From: Gemmatimonas sp. UBA7669
Lineage (GTDB): Bacteria > Gemmatimonadota > Gemmatimonadetes > Gemmatimonadales > Gemmatimonadaceae
NCBI RefSeq assembly: GCF_002483225.1
Contig: NZ_DLHL01000044.1
Coordinates: forward strand, 206-19,593
DNA length: 19,388 bases
Direction of reading: 5' to 3'
Part shown: piece by piece, positions 1 to 6,103 of the stretch
Numbering within the stretch: the stretch's first letter is position 1
How the letters are laid out: every line of letters begins with the position of its first letter
Program-made: the position numbers and the translations under genes
The notes under the pieces: generated by a model
Databases searched by the model: none
What the model was told of the DNA's origin: nothing
What the model saw: the letters and a program-made list of their open reading frames with translations, nothing else

Positions 1-576
1 AACGACGCCCCGACGCCGGATCCCAACGGGCTCCGCGAGTCGCGCGTCATCCACATCAACCGCGTGGCCAAGGTGGTCAAGGGTGGTCGTCGCTTCTCGT
101 TCAACGCCCTCGTGGCGGTGGGCGATGGGCAGGGCAAGGTGGGCTTCGCCACCGGCAAGGCGAACGAAGTGTCGGAAGCGGTCCGCAAGGCCGTGGACGC
201 GGCGCGTCGCTCGATGGTGCAGGTGCCGCTCACCGGTTCGACGATCCCGCACGAGGTGGTGGGCAAGCATGGCGCCGGCAAGGTGCTCATGAAGCCTGCG
301 GCGCCCGGTGCCGGTGTGATTGCCGGTGGTGCCGTGCGCGCGGTGCTCGAGTGCGCCGGCATCCACGACATCCTCACCAAGTCGCTGGGTTCGACGAACC
401 CGCACAACATGGTGCGGGCCGCGGTGAATGGGCTCCTCGAGCTCATCACGGTGGAGCAGGCGGCCAAGGAGCGCGGTCTGGACGTTTCGCAGATCGGCTA
501 CAAGTCGCGTGCGAAGTCGAAGACCGAGTCGGTGGACACACGTAAGGCGGCCGTGGTGGCCGCGGAGGTGGCATAA
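1..576 (+). CDS. rpsE: 30S ribosomal protein S5 (5' end outside the window)
   Basis: This is small-subunit ribosomal protein S5, which sits at the mRNA entry side of the 30S subunit and contributes to decoding accuracy. The reading frame is open from base 1. It carries the S5 N-terminal signature RVIHINRVAKVVKGGRRFSF, followed by the conserved GDGQGKVGFATGKA and the IPHEVVGKHGAGKV segment. A GTG at 64 lies inside this conserved stretch and is not the true start, so the gene begins upstream of the window. The C-terminus has a basic to Ala-rich tail after the conserved core. The stop overlaps the rpmD start by one base (TAATG), which suggests translational coupling within the spc operon. Confidence 0.97.
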   Translation, partial: NDAPTPDPNGLRESRVIHINRVAKVVKGGRRFSFNALVAVGDGQGKVGFATGKANEVSEAVRKAVDAARRSMVQVPLTGSTIPHEVVGKHGAGKVLMKPAAPGAGVIAGGAVRAVLECAGIHDILTKSLGSTNPHNMVRAAVNGLLELITVEQAAKERGLDVSQIGYKSRAKSKTESVDTRKAAVVAAEVA

Positions 577-830
577 TGCCGCGTACATTCGTGTGGCACC
601 CGTCGAAGGGCCCGGCCACGTCGCCGAAGCTCGAGAAGCCGGGTACCGGCAAGCTCAAGATCACGCAGGTGCGCAGCGCCATCGGCCATTCGTGGCGGAT
701 GCGGGCGACGCTTGCGGCGCTCGGCCTGCGTAATCATCAGGCCAGCGTGGTGCAGCAGGATTCCGCCTCGCTGCGCGGCCAGCTCAAGAAGGTGCGTCAC
801 CTGGTTCAGGTGACGCCGGTGGAGGAGTAA
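576..830 (+). CDS. rpmD: 50S ribosomal protein L30
   Basis: This is large-subunit protein L30, encoded between S5 and L15 as in most bacterial spc operons. The L30 core (KLKITQVRSAIGHSWRMRAT, then LAALGLRNHQASVVQ) begins near residue 26 and ends in VRHLVQVTP. Bacterial L30 is usually about 60 residues; this one has 84, because about 24 Pro/Lys/Gly-rich residues precede the core. The start is well supported: GGAGG lies about seven bases before an ATG that overlaps the rpsE stop by one base. The extension therefore looks genuine rather than a start-calling error. The gene ends four bases before rplO. Confidence 0.94.
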   Translation: MPRTFVWHPSKGPATSPKLEKPGTGKLKITQVRSAIGHSWRMRATLAALGLRNHQASVVQQDSASLRGQLKKVRHLVQVTPVEE

Positions 831-834
831 GCAG

Positions 835-1311
835 ATGGCCAACAACGAGTCGGTCGAGAAGATCGGCCTGCACAACCTGTCGCCGGCCCCGGGTTCGCAC
901 CGGTCGCGTCGTCGTCTGGGTCGCGGTCCGGGTTCCGGCCTGGGCAAGACGTCCGGCAAGGGTCACAAGGGTTCCATGGCGCGGTCGGGCCATGGCGGCC
1001 CCGGTGGCGGCAAGCCGCACTTCGAAGGCGGCCAGATGCCCATCACGCGCCGCATCCCGAAGCGTGGTTTCACCAATCCGTTCCGTGAGGAGGCGCAGGT
1101 GGTGCGCCTCAACGATCTGGTCAAGGTGCAGGGCGATGAAGTGTCGGTGGAATCGCTGCTCGCCGCGGGGCTCATCCGCGTCGGTCAGGGTGCCCCCAAG
1201 CTGCTCGCCAACGGCGAAGTCTCGCGCGCCCTGACGGTGAAGGGTGGTGTGCGAGTCAGCGCCGGTGCCAAGGCGAAGATCGAAGCGGCCGGCGGCCGCA
1301 TCGACGCCTGA
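835..1311 (+). CDS. rplO: 50S ribosomal protein L15
   Basis: This is large-subunit protein L15, a late assembly protein that threads a long basic extension into 23S rRNA. The N-terminal half has the characteristic Gly/Arg/Lys-rich extension (residues about 10-60, with RRLGRGPGSGLGKTSGKGHK and GHGGPGGGKPHFEGGQMP). The globular C-terminal half (LVKVQGDEVSVESLLAAGLI, then VKGGVRVSAGAKAKIEAAGG) is typical. The length of 158 residues is slightly above the common 144-150. A GGAGGAG ribosome site at the end of rpmD supports this ATG. The order rpmD-rplO-secY is the standard spc operon order. Confidence 0.97.
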   Translation: MANNESVEKIGLHNLSPAPGSHRSRRRLGRGPGSGLGKTSGKGHKGSMARSGHGGPGGGKPHFEGGQMPITRRIPKRGFTNPFREEAQVVRLNDLVKVQGDEVSVESLLAAGLIRVGQGAPKLLANGEVSRALTVKGGVRVSAGAKAKIEAAGGRIDA

Positions 1312-1329
1312 TAACGGAGCTTCCAGCGC

Positions 1330-2679
1330 ATGGCAGAACAAAACAACGCGGCGGCGCAAGCCGTCGCCAACATTTACCGGACGCCTGAGTTGTGGGCGAA
1401 GATCACCTTCACGTTCCTGTGTCTGGTGATCTATCGCGTCGGCTCGCACATCACGGCGCCCGGCATCGATGTCCAGGCGCTGACCGACTACTTCACCCGC
1501 CAGCAGGGTGGAGGCCTTCTGGGCCTCTACGACATGTTCGTGGGTGGCGGTCTGTCGCGCGCCACGGTGTTTGCGCTCGGCATCATGCCCTACATCTCGG
1601 CGAGCATTTTCGTCCAGATCGCCGGCGCGGTGATGCCGAACGTGGACAAGATGCAGAAGGATGAAGAGGGTCGGAAGAAGCTCACCCAGTACACGCGCTA
1701 CCTCACGGTGGTGCTGGCGCTGGTGCAGGCCTATGGCTTTGCGCTCTTCACCACGTCGCTGCCGGCCGCGGTGTCGCGTCCGGGTCCGTGGTTCACGGTC
1801 CAGATGATGCTCTTCCTCACCACGGGTGCGATTTTCGTGATGTGGTTGGGTGAGCAGATCACCGAGCGCGGCCTGGGCAACGGCGCCTCGCTGATCATCT
1901 TCTTCTCGATCGTCGAGGCCATGTGGCCGTCCATCTTCCAGACCTTCAACTTCGTGACGACGGGCGCCATCGCGCCGCTGTCACTCGTGGTGCTGGCACT
2001 GGCGATGGTGGCCGTGGTGGCGGGTACGGTGGCCATCACGGTGGCCGCACGGCGGGTGCTCATCCAGATCCCGCAGCGCACGATGGCGCGTGGCCGGCAG
2101 CGTGAAGCCGCGCGCAACTTCATCCCGCTCCGCATCAACACCGCGGGCGTGATGCCGATCATCTTCGCGCAGTCGGTCATCGTGATTCCTGGAGCGCTGG
2201 CACAGTTCAGCGGCAATCCCAAGCTCCAGGAAATCGCCGAGTACTTCAATCCGACCGGCCCGAACCCCTGGCTGTACATCGTGCTGCTGGCGGTACTCAT
2301 CCTGCTGTTCACGTACTTCTATACGTCGATCATCTTCAATCCGGTCGACCTGGCCGAGAACCTGAAGAAGCAGGGTGGGTTTGTGCCGGGCATCAAGCCG
2401 GGCGCGAAGACAGCGGAATACATCGAGCAGGTGGTGGAACGCATCACCCTGCCCGGCGCGTTGTTCCTCACGGCCATCGCGCTCATGCCGGTCATCATCG
2501 CCCGACTGGTGAACGTGCCCTTTGCCTTCGGTGGCACCTCGCTGCTGATCGTGGTGGGTGTGGCGCTCGATACGATGGCGCAGATGCAGCAGCACCTGCT
2601 GCTTCGCAAGTACGACGGCTTCATGAAGAAGGGTCGCGTGAAGTTCCGCGGCCGTCAGGCCACCCAGGGCGGCTTCTAA
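1330..2679 (+). CDS. secY: Preprotein translocase subunit SecY
   Basis: This is the channel-forming subunit of the SecYEG translocon in the inner membrane, exporting unfolded preproteins driven by SecA and inserting membrane proteins. The 449 residues hold about ten hydrophobic segments, as expected. Recognisable parts are the N-terminal FCLVIYRVGSHITAPGID, the plug-region GGGLSRATVFALGIMPYISA, GLGNGASLIIF in the middle, the cytoplasmic loop around RGRQREAARNFIPLRINTAG, and a C-terminal LLRKYDGFMKKGRVKFRGR that resembles the usual basic C-tail. A GGAG lies upstream of the ATG. It follows rplO by 18 bases and precedes adk by 9 bases, so it is cotranscribed with both. Confidence 0.98.
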   Translation: MAEQNNAAAQAVANIYRTPELWAKITFTFLCLVIYRVGSHITAPGIDVQALTDYFTRQQGGGLLGLYDMFVGGGLSRATVFALGIMPYISASIFVQIAGAVMPNVDKMQKDEEGRKKLTQYTRYLTVVLALVQAYGFALFTTSLPAAVSRPGPWFTVQMMLFLTTGAIFVMWLGEQITERGLGNGASLIIFFSIVEAMWPSIFQTFNFVTTGAIAPLSLVVLALAMVAVVAGTVAITVAARRVLIQIPQRTMARGRQREAARNFIPLRINTAGVMPIIFAQSVIVIPGALAQFSGNPKLQEIAEYFNPTGPNPWLYIVLLAVLILLFTYFYTSIIFNPVDLAENLKKQGGFVPGIKPGAKTAEYIEQVVERITLPGALFLTAIALMPVIIARLVNVPFAFGGTSLLIVVGVALDTMAQMQQHLLLRKYDGFMKKGRVKFRGRQATQGGF

Positions 2680-2688
2680 CACATCCTG

Positions 2689-3333
2689 ATGAATATCGTG
2701 CTCCTTGGACCGCCGGGCGCGGGCAAGGGGACTCAAGGCGAGCGGCTTGCCGCTCGCCTTGGCGTTCCCAAGATCGCGACCGGCGATGTGCTACGCGCCG
2801 CCGTCAAGAACGGAACGCCCCTTGGCCTCGAGGCCAAGGCGGCCATGGATCGTGGGGACCTTGTTCCCGACGCGGTCATCATGGGCATCATGAAGGAAGC
2901 GCTGGCCGCACCCGATGCGGCCAAGGGCGCCATCCTTGACGGTGTCGTGCGCACCACGCCGCAGGCCGACGGCCTGGCGGATACGCTGGCCCAGATCGGC
3001 AAGAAGGTCGACGCCGTCCTGCTCTTCGAGATTGACGAAGAAGAGCTGGTGCGTCGACTGAGCGGTCGCACCACCTGCGACGCCTGTCAGCGCCCGTACT
3101 TCGGTCGTCAGCCCGGTGAGACGTGCACGGAAGGTGGCGTGACGGGCACGCTCGTGCGTCGCAAGGACGATGAGCCGGAAGCCATTCGCAAGCGCATGCA
3201 GGTGTACCGCGACCAGACCTCGCCGGTGATTGACTGGTATGTGCAGCACGGGGCCAACCTCGTGCGCATCAATGCCATCGGATCGCTCGACGACGTCGAA
3301 GCTCGCATGAACGCCGCGCTCGGCATCTCGTGA
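2689..3333 (+). CDS. adk: Adenylate kinase
   Basis: This cytosolic nucleotide kinase catalyses ATP + AMP = 2 ADP. The P-loop is GPPGAGKGTQ at residues 7-16. A long-type LID follows (about residues 127-163), with RKDDEPEAIRKRMQVYRDQT after it. The LID has Cys130, Cys133 and Cys146, but the usual fourth zinc ligand (Cys or Asp) is absent at its expected place; Glu148 might substitute. The family signature normally reading DGFPRT is DGVVRT here (residues 84-89), changing two AMP-side positions. Length (214) is normal. There is no clear Shine-Dalgarno before the ATG, so translation is probably coupled to secY nine bases upstream. Despite the substitutions the fold is intact, and the secY-adk-map context supports the call. 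Confidence 0.95.
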   Translation: MNIVLLGPPGAGKGTQGERLAARLGVPKIATGDVLRAAVKNGTPLGLEAKAAMDRGDLVPDAVIMGIMKEALAAPDAAKGAILDGVVRTTPQADGLADTLAQIGKKVDAVLLFEIDEEELVRRLSGRTTCDACQRPYFGRQPGETCTEGGVTGTLVRRKDDEPEAIRKRMQVYRDQTSPVIDWYVQHGANLVRINAIGSLDDVEARMNAALGIS

Positions 3334-4109
3334 TGGTGTTGGGCGGCACGGCACCAAGCACGCTGCTCAAGTCCCCGCGCGAGATCGAGATCATGGCGCG
3401 GGGCGGCGCCATTCTGCACGCCACGCTCATGCACGCCAAGTCGCACGTGCGTCCTGGTGTGAGCACGATGGAGCTGGATCAGCTCGTCGAGGCCTTCATT
3501 CGCTCGCACGCGGGCGCCGAACCGGCCTTCAAGGGACTCTACGGCTTCCCGGGCAGTGCCTGCATCTCCATCAACGAGGAGATCGTGCATGGCATTCCGT
3601 CACGCAAGCGCATTCTGGCCGACGGCGACATCGTGACCGTGGATGTGGGTGTCAAGCTGGACGGCATGTTCACCGACTCGGCCATCACCATTCCGGTGGG
3701 GACAATCGACGCCGAGACGCAGAAGCTGCTCGACGTGACGCAGCGTTCGCTCGATGCCGGCATCGCAGCCGCGGTCGCCGACAACCACGTGGGCGACATT
3801 GGGGCGGCGGTACAGGCCGTGGTCGAAGCCGAAGGGTTCTCGGTGGTGCGCGAGCTCGTGGGCCATGGCGTGGGCTTTTCGCCGCACGAAGAGCTGCAGA
3901 TCCCGAACTACGGCAAGCCAAAGCGCGGCAAGAAGCTGAGCGTGGGCCTGACCATTGCCATCGAGCCCATGGTCAACGTGGGCACGGCCAAGACTCGTAC
4001 GTTGAGCGACAAGTGGACCGTCGTGACGGCCGACGGCAAGCGCTCGGCGCACTTCGAGCACACGGTGGCCATCACGGAAAACGGCCCGCGGATTCTCACG
4101 CTGGGTTGA
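3333..4109 (+). CDS. map: Methionine aminopeptidase, type I
   Basis: This cytosolic metalloenzyme removes the initiator methionine from nascent proteins. The five metal ligands of the pita-bread fold are visible: Asp104 (TVDVG), Asp115 (FTDSA), His178 (GHGVGFSPHEE), Glu211 (IAIEPMVN) and Glu242 (HFEHTVAITE), with His86 in HGIPS as the conserved substrate-side histidine. I chose the ATG at 3333, which overlaps the adk stop as TGATG; a GTG one codon upstream (3330) is the alternative and adds one residue. The length of 258 residues fits type I enzymes without an N-terminal zinc extension. It is the last gene of this transcription unit, with a strong terminator 26 bases downstream. Confidence 0.96.
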   Translation: MVLGGTAPSTLLKSPREIEIMARGGAILHATLMHAKSHVRPGVSTMELDQLVEAFIRSHAGAEPAFKGLYGFPGSACISINEEIVHGIPSRKRILADGDIVTVDVGVKLDGMFTDSAITIPVGTIDAETQKLLDVTQRSLDAGIAAAVADNHVGDIGAAVQAVVEAEGFSVVRELVGHGVGFSPHEELQIPNYGKPKRGKKLSVGLTIAIEPMVNVGTAKTRTLSDKWTVVTADGKRSAHFEHTVAITENGPRILTLG

Positions 4110-4134
4110 GTCACGCGACGTCCACAGGATGTGC

Positions 4135-4169
4135 AAAGGGCGCCTGGTCCAATCGACCAGGCGCCCTTT
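4135..4169. terminator. Bidirectional rho-independent terminator after map
   Basis: A perfect 15-bp stem is present: AAAGGGCGCCTGGTC at 4135-4149, loop CAATC, and GACCAGGCGCCCTTT at 4155-4169, followed by one further T. Because the stem ends in A on the left and T on the right, the hairpin carries a short U-run for transcription from either direction. It separates map on the plus strand from the convergent binding-protein-like gene on the minus strand, and can end both units. Confidence 0.92.
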
Positions 4170-4186
4170 TGCGTGTACCGCCGTGC

Positions 4187-4624
4187 TCAAGGAACCTTGA
4201 GGATCTCCTTCACGGAATCATCGAGGTCGCTGGTGTTGATGTAGCCGATCGCGCCCGGCGACTTCTTCACCAGATCCTTCACCGCAGCTGCGTCAGCGCC
4301 CTTCTTGGGCGCCGCGCCCTGGCCCGACAGAGCCAACTTGGTCCACTGCGAGCGGACGAGCGCCGTGGGCTTCTTGACCACCTTGGCGAAGAACTTTTGC
4401 GTGAGAATGGCGTCGCCATTCTCGACGATCTGCACCTTGGTGCCGTCGGGCCAGGTCGTGCTGGCGCCGGCGAAAATTTCGGCGATCTGCGCTTCGGTGA
4501 GCGACTTGGACTGGGACGCCGAGACGATGACGGAGATCTGAGCCGATGCGCTGGACGAAAGCATCGGGAGCATCAGGAGCGCAGCCGCAGCCACACCCGT
4601 ACGGAACAGAGTACGCAGGGTCAT
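4187..4624 (-). CDS. Small secreted phosphate-binding-protein-like (PstS-like) protein
   Basis: The product is a 145-residue exported protein resembling one lobe of PstS-type phosphate ABC-transporter binding proteins. A signal peptide spans residues 1-28 (hydrophobic AAAALLMLPML, cleavage likely after ASA). The mature part begins ISVIVSASQSKSLTEAQIAEIFAG, the segment seen in the PBP-like superfamily, and ends with SPGAIGYINTSDLDDSVKEIL, typical of PstS-related proteins. Full PstS proteins are about twice as long, so this is a short single-domain form. AGGAGC precedes the ATG. The gene lies 12 bases after the porin gene in one operon. No ABC permease or ATPase is nearby, so a role in sensing or surface binding is as likely as transport. 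The ligand is not shown by the sequence. Confidence 0.8.
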   Translation of the reverse strand: MTLRTLFRTGVAAAALLMLPMLSSSASAQISVIVSASQSKSLTEAQIAEIFAGASTTWPDGTKVQIVENGDAILTQKFFAKVVKKPTALVRSQWTKLALSGQGAAPKKGADAAAVKDLVKKSPGAIGYINTSDLDDSVKEILKVP

Positions 4625-4636
4625 GTGTGCTCCTGA

Positions 4637-5857
4637 TCAGAGCCCGAAGGCGTACGAGAGATCGATGCGCAGCTCGGGATAGCTGACCGAACGGCCGAGG
4701 AAGCGGTAGCGATGCACGCTGGCGTCCACCTTGAAGGCCACCTGCGGCACGGGCCGATACACGAGACCCACCGTGCCCTTGGTGAACTTGCCATCGTCTG
4801 CCACACCGGCTTCGTCGTCACCACCAAAGCGCTTGCTGGCGATGGTCTCCGGATTGGAGTAGGCATCCCACTGCAGGTAGGGGCCGAGCTCGCCCTTGCT
4901 GGTTTCCTTGGAATAGCCCGCGCGCAGATACCAGGTCTGAATGGTGTGGTCTCCGGAGCGACGCACATTGGCGGCAGTCACCGGACCATTCGGATCGATC
5001 AGGAATCGCGCGCGCTGCGCGCCATTGATGCCGGCGCCATTCACGACCTGCACCACGGCGGCCGCATCACGCTGCGCCTTGTGGTCGGCCTGCGCCCACT
5101 CGGCCTGCAGGGTGAGCGAGTTCACACGGGCCTCGGCGTAGGCGTTCACCACCGTGAACGAGTCGCGCGCCATCCAGGGCAGCACACCGCTCTTGGGCGA
5201 ACCACCACCCACCGTACGATCGCCGTTGGTGGCACCACCCGACGTGTATCCCGACACGCCGACGGTGTAGTTGCCGCGCCCGAAGTTGTAGTTCACGTCA
5301 GCGCCAAGCGGCAACGTGTTCTCCACGTCGCGTCCTTCGCCGTTGTCGGTGGACAGGCTGTAGCTCAGCTTGCCCGCACCAGCACGCACGAAGCCGTAGG
5401 CCATGGCCGTGGTCGTGCGCGAAATGAGGAGATGGTCACCGTCGAACGCTTCCGGCGCTTCGATGCCGTAGTACGTGGGCACGGCGTCGAGGATTTCATT
5501 GTAGAGCCCGAACTTGCGGTAGATCTTGCCAACCCGGAGGTTGAACGCGTTCGACGGCGTCCATTCGCCCCACAAGTTGCGCACGTCCACGTTGCCAGCG
5601 CCCGCACCGTTCAAGTTCACGAAGGCCTTGAAGCGCGGATCGAACTGATGCTGCATCATGACATTGAAGAACGGCTGCGTGAACTCACGCGGACCGGATT
5701 CCTTCACGACGTTTCCGCCTTCGGCCGTTGGGACCTGGAAGGACTTCTCGAGTCGCGTGGAGAAATAGCCGTACACTGACAGGGCGTCCTGCGCCGAGAC
5801 AGTGAGGGGAAACAGCATGGCGAGAGCCAGCACGAGTCGGGTTCGACGCGCAGGCAT
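4637..5857 (-). CDS. Outer-membrane porin-like beta-barrel protein
   Basis: This is a 406-residue predicted outer-membrane beta-barrel. A signal peptide (MPARRTRLVLALAMLFPLTVSAQ, written here with its cleavage after SAQ) leads into DALSVYGYFSTRLEKSF. Alternating hydrophobic/polar strands with aromatic girdles follow to the end (LRIDLSYAFGL). Features such as LRVGKIYRKFGLYNE resemble porin families of proteobacteria, but I cannot assign a substrate. The frame is open upstream to 6040, but I place the start at 5857 because GAGGAG lies seven bases before it and a signal peptide follows directly. The gene is the first of a two-gene operon with the PstS-like protein and is divergent from a chemoreceptor gene. 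Together these suggest solute entry, capture and sensing. Confidence 0.8.
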   Translation of the reverse strand: MPARRTRLVLALAMLFPLTVSAQDALSVYGYFSTRLEKSFQVPTAEGGNVVKESGPREFTQPFFNVMMQHQFDPRFKAFVNLNGAGAGNVDVRNLWGEWTPSNAFNLRVGKIYRKFGLYNEILDAVPTYYGIEAPEAFDGDHLLISRTTTAMAYGFVRAGAGKLSYSLSTDNGEGRDVENTLPLGADVNYNFGRGNYTVGVSGYTSGGATNGDRTVGGGSPKSGVLPWMARDSFTVVNAYAEARVNSLTLQAEWAQADHKAQRDAAAVVQVVNGAGINGAQRARFLIDPNGPVTAANVRRSGDHTIQTWYLRAGYSKETSKGELGPYLQWDAYSNPETIASKRFGGDDEAGVADDGKFTKGTVGLVYRPVPQVAFKVDASVHRYRFLGRSVSYPELRIDLSYAFGL

Positions 5858-5933
5858 GGAGGATCTCCTCGGAGGGAGGGTTCGTTGCACCTGGCCAGCG
5901 TCGACCTGTGGGGGAGGTATCGGGACAACCCGA

Positions 5934-5944
5934 TCAAAGCTTGA
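5934..5944. promoter_or_regulatory. Candidate operator, copy 1 (TCAAAGCTTGA)
   Basis: This 11-base sequence has inverted TCAA/TTGA ends and matches copy 2 at 6006-6016 at 9 of 11 positions (TCAANNCTTGA). It lies 77 bases upstream of the porin start. The paired copies in a divergent control region suggest a binding site for a dimeric regulator. No regulator gene is adjacent, so this is an inference. Confidence 0.3.
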
Positions 5945-6002
5945 GCTGAAGGCCCGTTCATGTCGTGATTGTAGGCCGATTCCTGGCAGGGGCAGACCGT
6001 GC

Positions 6003-6019
6003 GGTTCAAGTCTTGAGCC
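6003..6019. promoter_or_regulatory. Candidate operator, copy 2 (dyad GGTTCAAGTCTTGAGCC)
   Basis: This is a 17-base dyad with a perfect 5-base inner arm (TCAAG/CTTGA around a central T) and outer GG/CC, with one mismatch. Its core is the second copy of TCAANNCTTGA, centred 72 bases (about seven helical turns) from copy 1. It lies about 85 bases before the chemoreceptor start. As RNA the dyad could only form a very tight hairpin, so a DNA-binding site is the better reading. Confidence 0.32.
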
Positions 6020-6103
6020 GGATGGTCGACACTCCGGCATTGGTATCGGGAATCAGGCGACGTCGCCCCCACCTCCCCGGTCGACGTTCACGGATCCCAC
6101 GAC

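Larger units (their letters stand above)
5858..6103. promoter_or_regulatory. Divergent control region between porin operon and chemoreceptor gene
   Basis: This 246-base region must hold the promoters for both directions. On the minus strand there is a GAGGAG ribosome site for the porin at 5865-5870 and a TACAAT -10-like hexamer (plus-strand 5968-5973), but no convincing -35. I see no clear promoter for the plus-strand gene and no strong Shine-Dalgarno before its ATG. Two copies of an 11-base near-palindrome TCAANNCTTGA are described separately. Confidence 0.45.

Noticed and set aside
4712..5779. Long open frame on the plus strand opposite the porin gene
   Set aside because: It is antisense to a gene with a signal peptide, a ribosome site and an operon partner. 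The translation is His/Arg/Val-rich with no recognisable domain, as expected of a GC-rich shadow frame.
5858..6040. Upstream extension of the porin reading frame to 6040
   Set aside because: It would place 61 non-conserved residues before a good signal peptide. The ATG at 5857 has GAGGAG at seven bases.
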